Notes: generated by a model from the letters alone, not told the origin. Positions 54,836 to 62,921 are shown, counted from the first letter of the stretch. The stretch is DNA of 64,000 nt from Rhizomicrobium sp. (GCA_037200985.1 JBBCGJ010000001.1:3696756-3760755); one strand, 5' to 3'. A program made the numbers and translations.

Positions 54836-54905
54836 GCGAAGGCGGGAATCCAGGGCCAGCGACACCGCGACCGTCCTCTGGATGCCCGCCTTCGCGGGAA
54901 TGACA
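54836..54905. repeat. dispersed palindrome, 'TGTCATTCCCGCG' subtype
   Basis: Begins TGTCATTCCCGCGAAGGCGGG and ends CCCGCCTTCGCGGGAATGACA (arms of about 21 bp, quoted here in full match). It lies in the leader of the dienelactone hydrolase gene, 43 bp before its start. Confidence 0.8.
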
Positions 54906-54948
54906 GGCTCGTTGTTGAAGAACGCAATCGATCTCCAGAGAGAGTCCC

Positions 54949-55800
54949 ATGGATAAAGACCAGACCTTCGCCCTTCCGCGCCGCGCCTTCGTCGGCACGC
55001 TGGTGGCCGGCTTCACGCTGGCGGCCGGCCCCGTCAGCGCCGCCGCCATCGTCACGGACACGAACGGCCTCGACGCGGGGGAGGTCTCGATCCCCGTGTC
55101 CGACGGCCATATCCCCGCCTATCGCGCGCGCCCCTCGGCCAAAAAGGACGCCGCCATCGTGCTGGTGGTGCAGGAGGTGTTCGGCGTGCACGAGCACATC
55201 AAGGACCTTTGCCGCCGTCTCGCCCATGCCGGCTATTACGCCATCGCGCCGTCGCTCTATGCCCGCCAGGGCGATCCCGGAAAGTACGACATGGCCCATG
55301 TCGGCGACCTGCTGAACGACATCGTCGCCAAGGTGCCGGATGCGGAGGTGATGAGCGACCTCGATTCCACCGTCGCCTTCGCGAAGGGGGAGGGCGCCGA
55401 CACCGTCCGGCTCGCCGTCACCGGCTTCTGCTGGGGCGGACGCATCGTCTGGCTCTATGCCGCGCACAATCACGCGGTGAAGGCGGGCGCCGCGTGGTAC
55501 GGCCCGCTCGCCGGCACCGACAACGATCTGCATCCGCACACCGCGATCGAACTGGCGGGCGCGGTGAAGGCGCCGGTGCTCGGCCTCTATGCCGGCCTCG
55601 ACCAGAACATCACGGCTGGGGACGTCGAAGCCATGCGCAAGGCGCTGGCGGCGTCCGGCAACACGACCTCGCGCATCGACGTCTTCGCGGATGCCCAGCA
55701 CGGCTTCAACGCCGATTATCGTCCCAGCTACAACGAGAAGGACGCGAAAGAGGGCTGGGCCAGGATGCTCGCCTGGTTCAAGGCGAACGGCGTCAGCTGA
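54949..55800 (+). CDS. dienelactone hydrolase family protein, probably exported
   Basis: Alpha/beta hydrolase of 283 residues. An N-terminal [20 protein letters not shown] looks like a Tat signal, so it may act outside the cytoplasm. Family motifs: [12 protein letters not shown] near residue 70, nucleophile [11 protein letters not shown] with Cys near 157, catalytic aspartate in YAGLDQNI and histidine in [10 protein letters not shown]. Substrate unknown. Confidence 0.9.
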   Translation: MDKDQTFALPRRAFVGTLVAGFTLAAGPVSAAAIVTDTNGLDAGEVSIPVSDGHIPAYRARPSAKKDAAIVLVVQEVFGVHEHIKDLCRRLAHAGYYAIAPSLYARQGDPGKYDMAHVGDLLNDIVAKVPDAEVMSDLDSTVAFAKGEGADTVRLAVTGFCWGGRIVWLYAAHNHAVKAGAAWYGPLAGTDNDLHPHTAIELAGAVKAPVLGLYAGLDQNITAGDVEAMRKALAASGNTTSRIDVFADAQHGFNADYRPSYNEKDAKEGWARMLAWFKANGVS

Positions 55801-55830
55801 CGTTCCTCTCCCGCGAGGGGGAGAGGACGC

Positions 55831-57036
55831 TTACCTGACGAACACCCGCACTTCGCTCGAGGTCGCGCCCGGATCGGTCGCGCTCGCCACCGCCAGCCGC
55901 GAGGCCGGCACGCCCATGTCGGTCATCGAGCGCAGCACTTCCTGCGCATGGTTCTTGGCCGAGGTCTGGGCGAGCTGCACCGCCGCCGCCGTGCCGCGCG
56001 TCGGCGCCACCGCGACGACCGAGAAGCCGGCATTCGGCTTGGACTGCAGCGCCTGGCTGAGCGCCGCATAGAGGATCTGCTGATAGTCGACGCCCGGGCG
56101 GTCGAAGCGGATCACCACCAGCGGCGTGCCGGCATAGGCCAGCGTCGAGGCCGACATCGGCCCGCCGGCCGAGGCCGCGATCGGCGCGCTGCCGAGATCG
56201 GCGCCATAGAGCTCCCCGTTCTTGATCGCCGAGGCCAGCGTGGTGAGGTTGGCGCGCTCATTCGCGACATAGGCGGTCTGGCGCTGGGTGTCTTCCGCCG
56301 CCGCCTTCAGCAGCCGGTCGATCAGCACGATGGTCTGGTTGGTCTCGTCCTCCAGCACGCCGAGCTGGCGATGATCCTCGTCGACCGCGCCGGAGACGTT
56401 GTAGGTCGCCTGGATCTGGTCGAGCGCGAAATGCGCCGTCGAGGAATCCGTGGCGAGCGAGGCGGCGAGCGAATTCAGCGCATTGATGTTGCCGGCAAGG
56501 TTGTCGAGCGAGGACTGCGCGTTGTTCCACTCGGTGACGAGTTCGGGATTGCCGCGCGTCGTGCCGATCTGCAGCCGCGTCGTGATGCGCGCCTTGGATT
56601 CGTGATAGGCCCCGGCCGCGTCGGCGCCCTGGTTGCGCAGGTCGCTCAGATGCGAGGCATTGGCCGCGAGATGGTCTTCCAGCGTCTGCACCTGGCCGCG
56701 CAGCGTGGCGATGGTGGCGCTGACCGCGGTGCCGGTATTGCTGCCCGGCTCGATCGGCACCGGCGTGATGGCGACGACGGGGGCCGAGCCGCCCGATGCC
56801 GCCGGACCGGAAGAACCGCCCGGCAGCGAACCGGGCAGCGTGCCCGGCGAGCCCGCGGGTGCGGGGCCGCCATCGGGGTAGGGCGAGGCGCTGCCGGGGA
56901 CCGAGCCGGAATCGTCCGGCTGGCCGCCGAACAGCGAATTGTCGAGATCCGAGCAGCCCGCCAGGCCGAGGCCGGCCGCAAGCGCCAAGACACTGACCAG
57001 GCGAGACTTCCGCCCTGCCGCCGGATTCCCCTTCAT
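55831..57036 (-). CDS. putative lipoprotein with coiled coil and degenerate OmpA-like end
   Basis: Not a recognised family. The 401-residue product has a lipobox LAGC (Cys28), a 60-residue glycine/proline/serine-rich linker, a long helical region (about 110-270) and a C-terminal segment (about 300-401) where TSAKNHAQEVLRSMTDMGVP and SRLAVASATDP resemble the second half of an OmpA-like peptidoglycan-binding domain. It probably sits in the outer membrane and touches the cell wall. Function unknown. Confidence 0.7.
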   Translation of the reverse strand: MKGNPAAGRKSRLVSVLALAAGLGLAGCSDLDNSLFGGQPDDSGSVPGSASPYPDGGPAPAGSPGTLPGSLPGGSSGPAASGGSAPVVAITPVPIEPGSNTGTAVSATIATLRGQVQTLEDHLAANASHLSDLRNQGADAAGAYHESKARITTRLQIGTTRGNPELVTEWNNAQSSLDNLAGNINALNSLAASLATDSSTAHFALDQIQATYNVSGAVDEDHRQLGVLEDETNQTIVLIDRLLKAAAEDTQRQTAYVANERANLTTLASAIKNGELYGADLGSAPIAASAGGPMSASTLAYAGTPLVVIRFDRPGVDYQQILYAALSQALQSKPNAGFSVVAVAPTRGTAAAVQLAQTSAKNHAQEVLRSMTDMGVPASRLAVASATDPGATSSEVRVFVR

Positions 57037-57303
57037 GTGCCGCTCTCCGCCCCCGCCCGCCGCATCGCGGCCGCCGGTCCATCCACCAGATGGGACGCGT
57101 CATGGTTACGCGAGTCCCTCGCGGGCCAGTCTTAACCAGCGGGGCGAGTGCAAACAAGGGTACGCGATGCCGCTTCCTGGGGAGATTTTCCCGAAGCGGG
57201 AAGGACTTGGATGGTTTCGCGCGGGCCCGGCGGGGCAGGGCGCGGCGGTGCCGGTTGCGCTTGCCTTTGGCCGCGCCTCACAATAGGTTCGCCGCCCTTG
57301 AAT

Positions 57304-57380
57304 GCACCCGTAGCTCAGCTGGATAGAGCATCAGACTACGAATCTGAGGGTCAGGAGTTCGAATCTCTTCGGGTGCGCCA
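57304..57380 (+). tRNA. tRNA-Arg (anticodon ACG)
   Basis: The 77-nt sequence starts GCACCCG and ends CGGGTGC-G-CCA with the acceptor arm paired. D arm AGCTCAGCTGGATAGAGC, anticodon stem TCAGA/TCTGA with loop CTACGAA giving ACG, and T arm with GAGTTCGAATCTC. The CCA end is encoded. The riboflavin genes begin directly downstream. Confidence 0.96.
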
Positions 57381-57389
57381 TTTTCGATG

Positions 57390-57437
57390 GCGGGCGGGCA
57401 AGGCAGCCGCCACGCCAACCCTGCTTTGCCCGCCCGC
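57390..57437. terminator. strong GC hairpin between tRNA-Arg and ribA
   Basis: GCGGGCGGGCAAGGCAG at 57390 pairs with CTGCTTTGCCCGCCCGC ending at 57437, a 17-bp stem with one G-U pair and a 14-nt loop. It has no T run but lies between convergent units and may stop transcription from both. Confidence 0.5.
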
Positions 57438-57443
57438 TGAAAT

Positions 57444-57475
57444 CCCGCCTCAGTCAGACCCCGCCTCAGTCAGAC
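57444..57475. repeat. 16-bp tandem duplication at the end of ribA
   Basis: CCCGCCTCAGTCAGAC occurs twice in a row. The second copy contains the ribA stop codon, so the duplication looks recent and lies at the very edge of the riboflavin island. Confidence 0.8.
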
Positions 57476-58089
57476 AAAGTCGGAAAGGCTGCCCGCTTCG
57501 CCGCGATATATCTGCCGTTATAGGGCGTGAGATAAGCCGGTGTCGCCACGCGCTCGCGCACGACAATGCCGTGCTTCTCCAATTGCGCGATCTTGTCGGG
57601 GTTGTCCGTGATCAGGCGTATTTCCGTCGCCCCCGCGGCGCGCAGCATGGCCGCCGCCGCGGAATAGTCCCGCAGATCCGCCGGCAATCCGAGTTCGCGG
57701 TTCGCCGCGAAGGTATCGAAGCCTTCGTCTTGCAAGCGGTAGGCGGACAATTTTTTGTAGAGACCGATTCCTCTGCCTTCCTGGCGCAAGTAGACGAGGA
57801 AGCCACCCTGCGAAGACATGCGCTCCAGCGCGCCGGTCAATTGCTGGCCGCAATCGCAGCGCAGCGACCCGAACAGATCGCCCGTCAGGCATTCGGAATG
57901 CACGCGCACCAGGGGCGCCGCCGTCCGGTCCGGCTCGCCGACGATGATCAGCAGATGCTCTTTCTGTTCGTCCAGCCCGGTGAAACTGCAAAACCGGACC
58001 GTGCTGCGAATCCGCGCGATCGGAATCGCGACGGTCTCCGCGATTTTCGGGGAGCGATCCGCCGGCCCATCGATCTCGATCCGTGTCAT
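57466..58089 (-). CDS. ribA: GTP cyclohydrolase II
   Basis: First committed step of riboflavin synthesis. The 207-residue stand-alone enzyme has VHSECLTGDLFGSLRCDCGQ with the zinc cysteines 67, 78 and 80, and the GTP-binding RQEGRGIGL at 102-110. The start at 58089 (MTRIEIDGPADR) fits; the longer frame continues into the opposite gene. It is divergent from the fused HTH-RibB gene and shares a 75-bp promoter region with it. Confidence 0.94.
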   Translation of the reverse strand: MTRIEIDGPADRSPKIAETVAIPIARIRSTVRFCSFTGLDEQKEHLLIIVGEPDRTAAPLVRVHSECLTGDLFGSLRCDCGQQLTGALERMSSQGGFLVYLRQEGRGIGLYKKLSAYRLQDEGFDTFAANRELGLPADLRDYSAAAAMLRAAGATEIRLITDNPDKIAQLEKHGIVVRERVATPAYLTPYNGRYIAAKRAAFPTLSD

Positions 58090-58110
58090 TGCCGCCCCAA
58101 GGATTGCCTT

Positions 58111-58128
58111 TTCGAATATTTCGAATAT
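58111..58128. promoter_or_regulatory. tandem 9-mer, candidate operator between ribA and the HTH-RibB gene
   Basis: TTCGAATAT occurs twice head to tail in a very AT-rich stretch (58108-58150), unlike the rest of the window. Each unit contains the palindrome TTCGAA. It lies midway between two divergent riboflavin genes, one of which codes for a DNA-binding domain, so it is the obvious binding-site candidate. Confidence 0.5.
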
Positions 58129-58164
58129 CATACATACGATACAAACGAAACAGGCCGGCTGTAA

Positions 58165-59664
58165 ATGGCCCGATACGGGGAAATTCCGACCAGATCCGAG
58201 GTCGCGCTGGCGCAGGCGGCCAAGCGTGTCTTGGGTCAGGCCCATGGCGGCCCGGCGCGGGTTTCGCACGCCGCGCACAAATCCGCCGTGCTGCCCGAAG
58301 CGGCGTTCCAGGTCCTGCTCGAAACCCTCGGCCAGATGGCGCGCGGCAACGTCGTCGCCGTCACGCCGCTGGAGGCGAGCCTGACCACGCAGCAGGCCGC
58401 GGAGCTTCTGGGCGTGTCGCGGCCGCATCTGGTGAAATTGCTGGAATCGGGCGCCATTCCCTATCGCAAGACCGGCAAGCACAGGCGCGTCAGCCTGAGC
58501 GACCTCAATGCCTATCGCTCACCGAACCACGCCGCGGCGGAGGGACTCATGAAGCTCGACACGGTGGATGACGCGATCCGGGCGATCGCGCGCGGCGAGA
58601 TGGTCGTCGTGGTCGATGACGACGACCGGGAGAACGAAGGCGATCTGATCGTCGCCGCGTCGAAGGTCACGACCGAGCAGGTCGCCTTCATGGTCCGCCA
58701 CACCAGCGGCATCCTGTGCGCCCCCCTCACGCGGGAACGCGCGCAGCACCTGCAACTGGAGCCCATGGTGCGCGAGAACAGCGCGCCGCTGCGGACCGCC
58801 TTCACCGTCTCGGTGGACTACCGGGACGGACTGACCACCGGCGTTTCCGCAAGCGAGCGCACCAACACCGTCCGCGCCCTGGCGAACGGCAATGTGGCGG
58901 CGGGCGATTTCGTGCGCCCCGGCCATGTCTTCCCGCTGATCTCCGAGGAGGGCGGGGTGCTCATGCGCTCGGGCCACACCGAAGCGACGACGGACCTCGC
59001 GCGTCTCGCGGGCCTGCCGCCAATCGGCCTCCTGGGCGAGCTCGTCAACGACGACGGCACGCTCAAGCGGCTCCCGCAGCTCGTCGCCTTCGCCAGGGAG
59101 CACGGGCTGGCGATCGTCTCGATCGCCGATCTGATCGCCTATCGCCGGGCGCGCGAGAAGCTGGTCCGGCGGATTTCGGAGTTTGAAATCGCCACGGAAA
59201 TCGGACCAACGAAGGCGGTCGCCTATGCGACGGCGTTCGACACCGTGCAGCATCTCGCCCTGGTGTTCGGCGACATTCAAACCGGTAGGCCGGTCCCGGT
59301 GCGCATCCACCGCCAGGAGGTGATTTCCGACGTCTTCGGGCAGACGCCCAATCTCATTTCCGCGGCCCTGCGGATCATGAAAGCGGAAGGCGGCGGCGTG
59401 CTGGTCTATCTGCGCGAAGGCGCGTCGGGCGTCGCCGCGCCGGCTTGGAGCGATCCGCCCGCCGCCGCGCATCGCAGCGAAGTCCGGCGCGAGAAGCAAT
59501 GGCGCGAGGTCGGGATCGGGGCCCAGATACTGAAGGATCTGGGGCTGGGCGCGATCAAGCTCCTCACCACGCACCGGCTGGACTATGCCGGCCTCGCGGG
59601 CTTCGACATCCAGATCGCCGAGAGCGAGATCATCGGTTCGCAAGCTTCGGGCGAACCCGGCTGA
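58165..59664 (+). CDS. ribB: fusion: excisionase/antitoxin-type HTH domain + RibB (DHBP synthase) + degenerate RibA domain
   Basis: The 499-residue frame has three parts. Residues 1-127 resemble excisionase-family antitoxins: SLTTQQAAELLGVSRPHLVK at 72-91 and IPYRKTGKHRRVSLSDLNAY to 117. Residues 129-325 are DHBP synthase, with DDDDRENEGDL at 151-161, HTSGILC and RSGHTEATTDLA. Residues 340-490 look like GTP cyclohydrolase II but lack all three zinc cysteines (RQEVISDVFG where SECLTGDLFG is expected), so they are probably inactive. An internal ATG at 58549 follows GGAGGG and could also make RibB without the HTH. Confidence 0.85.
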   Translation: MARYGEIPTRSEVALAQAAKRVLGQAHGGPARVSHAAHKSAVLPEAAFQVLLETLGQMARGNVVAVTPLEASLTTQQAAELLGVSRPHLVKLLESGAIPYRKTGKHRRVSLSDLNAYRSPNHAAAEGLMKLDTVDDAIRAIARGEMVVVVDDDDRENEGDLIVAASKVTTEQVAFMVRHTSGILCAPLTRERAQHLQLEPMVRENSAPLRTAFTVSVDYRDGLTTGVSASERTNTVRALANGNVAAGDFVRPGHVFPLISEEGGVLMRSGHTEATTDLARLAGLPPIGLLGELVNDDGTLKRLPQLVAFAREHGLAIVSIADLIAYRRAREKLVRRISEFEIATEIGPTKAVAYATAFDTVQHLALVFGDIQTGRPVPVRIHRQEVISDVFGQTPNLISAALRIMKAEGGGVLVYLREGASGVAAPAWSDPPAAAHRSEVRREKQWREVGIGAQILKDLGLGAIKLLTTHRLDYAGLAGFDIQIAESEIIGSQASGEPG

Positions 59665-59678
59665 CGAAGGAGCATGCG

Positions 59679-60164
59679 ATGACGAAGAAACTGGGAATTG
59701 TCGATACGAGCTTCGCGCGAATCGACATGGGCGGCATCGCCCTCGAATACCTCAACGACTCGGCCGGCGACGATATCGCATGCGTCCGGGTGACCGTTCC
59801 CGGCTTCAAGGACCTCGCGGTCGAAGCGAAGCGGCTGGTGGAAGAGGATCGCTGCGACATGGTCCTGGCGATGGGCTGGTCCGGCGGCGCCGCGCTCGAC
59901 GCCAACTCGGCGCAGATCGCTTCGGCCGGGATCATGCTGGCGCAGCTTCTGACCGGACGCCACATCCTCGAAGTCTTCGTCCATGCCGACGAGGCCCCGA
60001 ACGACGAGACGCGGCTTCGCGCGATTGCCGAGGGCCGGGTGCGCGGCCATTGCGAGAACGCGCTGCGGATGCTGCGCGACCGGTTCGCGCTGGTCGGCCG
60101 CGCCGGCACGGGCCGCCGGCAGGGCGAGCGCGATGCGGGTCCGCTTCCGCTCCAAGGGCGTTGA
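59679..60164 (+). CDS. ribC: riboflavin synthase, archaeal RibC type
   Basis: The 161-residue product reads KKLGIVDTSFARIDMGGIAL, then RVTVPGFKDLAVEAKRLVEE, GIMLAQLLTGRHILEVFVHA-DEA and a C-terminal AGTGRRQGERDAGP. These match the archaeal (Methanocaldococcus MJ1184) riboflavin synthase family, a paralogue of lumazine synthase, and not bacterial RibE. AAGGAG lies 6 nt before the ATG at 59679, 14 bp after the HTH-RibB stop, so the two are one operon. Confidence 0.85.
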   Translation: MTKKLGIVDTSFARIDMGGIALEYLNDSAGDDIACVRVTVPGFKDLAVEAKRLVEEDRCDMVLAMGWSGGAALDANSAQIASAGIMLAQLLTGRHILEVFVHADEAPNDETRLRAIAEGRVRGHCENALRMLRDRFALVGRAGTGRRQGERDAGPLPLQGR

Positions 60165-60179
60165 GGCGGACCGGCCGCC

Positions 60180-60379
60180 CTATGCCATGTCCCGATCCGT
60201 GGAAACCCCATAACCCAACCGGTCCAGGGCCGGCTGCAGGATCGGGATGACCGGGGCGAGATGTTTCACATACCACCGGTGCGGCTCGGACTGCTGGCAT
60301 AGGTCGGATGAACCGGCGCCAGCGCGGCGCCCGCGGCCGGCACGCCCCAGGCGGCGGCGAGCGCAAGAAGCATTTTCAT
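60180..60379 (-). pseudogene. possible frameshifted small exported protein
   Basis: From an ATG at 60379 the strand reads MKMLLALAAAWGVPAAGAAL, a good signal peptide, but stops at 60266. Another frame continues with QQSEPHRWYVKHLAPVIPIL and ends at 60180. A single frame change would join them into one short secreted protein. The region 60165-60486 has no other gene. Could also be chance. Confidence 0.3.
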
Positions 60380-60486
60380 GGAAACCCGGCCCGCAGCCGC
60401 GCAACGAACGCCGAGCCGGGCTGCCGGGCCACGGCTTTCGGAGCTTCCGGCGCGGCCTGCTGCCTGTCAATGCCCGTCGGCCCGGC

Positions 60487-61899
60487 TCAATCCGCGCGCG
60501 TCTGGAACTCGAACCGGCAGCAAACGCCCTCCGGCTCGAAGAGCAGGCTGGTGCTGCCGTTCTGCTCCGCGGCCACCGCGGATTTGATGACGCGGCTTCC
60601 GAATCCGCTTCGCGTGGGGACGCTCACGATGGGCTCTCCGCCGCGCTCCGTCCATTCGATCGCGACGCGCCCCGCATCGTCCACGGACCAGTGCAGGGAA
60701 ACCCGCCCCGCCGCCGTCTTGAGGGCGCCGTATTTGATCGCGTTCGTCGCGAGTTCGTGGACCGCCAGGGCAAGGCCGCCGGCGGTCGTCTCCGACACTT
60801 CGACATGCGGTCCGCCCATGGCGATCTGCGCCTGATTGGGATCGACGAAAGGCTGCAGCGCCATCTCGAACAGCTGCTGGAGCGAGGCCTGCCGCGACGC
60901 CGAGCCGACGACGATTTCGCCGCTGGACAGAAGGGCGCGCAGCCGCCCGACGAACATATCGAGCACGGCTTGCGCTTCCGGCGCGTCCTTGGGGCGCGAC
61001 TGCCGCGCGATGGCATCGACCACCGCCACGAAATTGCGGGTGCGGTGCTTCATCTCGCCCAGAAGAAGTTCTTGCTGCTCCTGCGCGCGCCGGCGCTCCG
61101 AAATGTCCCGGGCGATCTTGGACGCGCCGATCACCCGTCCGCTCGAATCCTTGATCGGCGACACCGTGATCGAAAGCTCGATCGGGCTGCCGTCCTTGCG
61201 GCGGCGGATGGTCTCGTAGTGATCGACGCGCTCGTTGCGCCGGATCTTGCTGAGGATGACCGCTTCCTCGTCGAGGCGGTCCTGCGGGATGAGAATGGAG
61301 ATGTGCCGCCCCACGACCTCGTCCGCCGTATACCCGAACACGCGCTCCGCCGCCCGGTTCCAGCTCGAAATTATCCCGTTGAGGTCCTTGCCGACGATCG
61401 CATCGTCGGACGACTCCACGATCGCGGACAGGCGCTCGCGGATTTCCTCCGCCTTCTTGAACTCGCTGATCTCCACCAGCATGTTCACGGCGCCGATCAG
61501 CGTGCCGGCGTCGTCGAACAGCGGCGTGGGGTAGGGAAGGAACGGCACGCGCGTCCCGTCGGGCCGCTCGGCGATGGCCTCCATGCCGCGCACGATCCGC
61601 CGCTCCTTGACGGCGATGGCCATCGGACAGGCGCCATGCGGAAGCGGCGTGCCGTCGGGCCAATAGAGTTTCCACGAACCGCACCACTCGCTCGTCCCGA
61701 GCGGCGGGCTGTGCCCCCAAAGCGAGGCGGCTGCCCGATTGTAGTAGGTGATGCGGCCCGACGCGTCGGTCGTATAAATCGCGGCCGGAAGCTCGTCGAG
61801 AACCTTGCGGAAGTACCGGTCGCGCGAAACGACCGCTTCGCCTGCATAGGGAATGGCTTGCCCCGCTGGCGCTATGTCTGTACGCGTCGTGCTCTTCAT
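60487..61899 (-). CDS. PAS-containing HWE-family sensor histidine kinase
   Basis: The 470-residue product has two PAS domains (about 20-150 and 155-275; ELPAAIYTTDASGRITYYNR and VESSDDAIVGKDLNGIISSW), then an HWE-type kinase core: MKHRTRNFVAVVDAIARQS with the phospho-His, HELATNAIKYGAL (N box) and the WTERGGEP motif. No membrane segment, so it is cytoplasmic. No LOV cysteine motif. No response regulator is adjacent. Confidence 0.9.
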   Translation of the reverse strand: MKSTTRTDIAPAGQAIPYAGEAVVSRDRYFRKVLDELPAAIYTTDASGRITYYNRAAASLWGHSPPLGTSEWCGSWKLYWPDGTPLPHGACPMAIAVKERRIVRGMEAIAERPDGTRVPFLPYPTPLFDDAGTLIGAVNMLVEISEFKKAEEIRERLSAIVESSDDAIVGKDLNGIISSWNRAAERVFGYTADEVVGRHISILIPQDRLDEEAVILSKIRRNERVDHYETIRRRKDGSPIELSITVSPIKDSSGRVIGASKIARDISERRRAQEQQELLLGEMKHRTRNFVAVVDAIARQSRPKDAPEAQAVLDMFVGRLRALLSSGEIVVGSASRQASLQQLFEMALQPFVDPNQAQIAMGGPHVEVSETTAGGLALAVHELATNAIKYGALKTAAGRVSLHWSVDDAGRVAIEWTERGGEPIVSVPTRSGFGSRVIKSAVAAEQNGSTSLLFEPEGVCCRFEFQTRAD

Positions 61900-62117
61900 C
61901 GAACAATCTACCGCTTTTGCGGTCAAAGAGCCATGGCGGCCGATCTTCCGGCATTTTTGCAGCCCTTTTCAAGCGGAAAACAATTCAAGCATGCCGAAGC
62001 CGGACGATCGTTGTTTCATCGGCCGGCGGTCGCAGGCAACGTCGTCCCGTCGGTTCGCCGCGCGAAGTTTCCAGGAGAAACGCGCCAGCGCCTTGTGCCC
62101 TGTCGCTGTCGCAATCC

Positions 62118-62921
62118 TTACGGATACAGCCGCTTGTACGTCGCCCAGACGTTCTGCCCGTAATTCGCCTCGTTGGGATTGTTCTGCTGCGCGACCGTCA
62201 TGACGATCGCCTGCTCGCCCGGCACCGGCATCTTGGCGAGCTGCGCGTTCACCCGGACGCGCACCGTCGGCGTGATGAACGCTGTGCCGTTCTGGGCCAC
62301 GGCGACCGCTTCGATCCTGGCGCCGGCGGTGCCGGGCGGCGCGTTCACCGCCTTGCGCTGCCAGGCGGCGCGGTTCTCGCCCCAGGTGTTCGGCCGCGTG
62401 ATGTAGGTCTTGAGGCTGCTCTCCCCCAGGCCCAGCCGTTCGGCCGGCGCCAGGCTCGCGATGGCCTGCGCCGCCGTCTTGCGGTGCGCCGCCACCTCCG
62501 CGGCGAGCGCGTCGATCTTCCGCTTGAGCGCGGCGGCGGCGAACATCGTGGCGACGTCGGCGGCGCCGAGCCCCGTCGCGGCGACGGCGCCGGCATGCTG
62601 GGCGACGAAGGCTTGCGGCGTCTGCGTCGACTCGGCCACGAGGGCGAGCAGCGTCTTGACCGCGTCGCAGCGCGACGCGGCGGCGGCGAGCTCCGCCGCC
62701 GTCAGCGCCGGCACCGCCAGGCCGCGCAGCGCCGCGAAGCGCGTCAGCGCGTCGACGGCATAGGGCATGGTCGCCTGCTCGACCGTCGCCATGCTGGCGG
62801 CGAGTCCCGCCACGGTGTTGAGCTTGGATTCGACGGGCGCCGGATGGTCGCCGCCGCGATTGGTCTCCCAGATGCCGATACAGCGCACGATGCGCGCGGT
62901 CAGTTCGTCTGCGCTTGGCAT
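62118..62921 (-). CDS. hypothetical protein
   Basis: Not recognised. The 267-residue product begins MPSADELTARIVRCIGIWET (GGGAG lies upstream of the ATG at 62921), continues with an alanine-rich helical middle (about 50-160) and ends with a more mixed region containing AITPT-like AFITPTVRVRVNAQL and NYGQNVWATYKRLYP. No signal peptide, membrane segment or catalytic motif is seen. The gene is alone, between the HWE kinase and the partial dehydrogenase, all on one strand. Confidence 0.65.
   Translation of the reverse strand: MPSADELTARIVRCIGIWETNRGGDHPAPVESKLNTVAGLAASMATVEQATMPYAVDALTRFAALRGLAVPALTAAELAAAASRCDAVKTLLALVAESTQTPQAFVAQHAGAVAATGLGAADVATMFAAAALKRKIDALAAEVAAHRKTAAQAIASLAPAERLGLGESSLKTYITRPNTWGENRAAWQRKAVNAPPGTAGARIEAVAVAQNGTAFITPTVRVRVNAQLAKMPVPGEQAIVMTVAQQNNPNEANYGQNVWATYKRLYP

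Noticed and set aside
23002-54905. CRISPR-like array from the repeated palindromes
   Set aside because: The copies are single, far apart, and palindromic with no regular spacers or cas genes.
57037-57303. A small gene upstream of tRNA-Arg
   Set aside because: Frames there are short, have no ribosome site and overlap the tRNA; no protein-like sequence is seen.
58165-58548. Stand-alone toxin-antitoxin module from the HTH region
   Set aside because: No PIN-domain or other toxin gene is adjacent, and the frame continues into RibB without a stop.
59165-59640. C-terminal domain of the HTH-RibB protein as an active GTP cyclohydrolase II
   Set aside because: All three zinc cysteines and the EGRGIGL motif are missing, and a complete ribA lies next to it.
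60487-61899. HWE kinase as a LOV flavin photoreceptor, suggested by the nearby riboflavin genes
   Set aside because: Neither PAS domain has the NCRFLQ-type cysteine motif.
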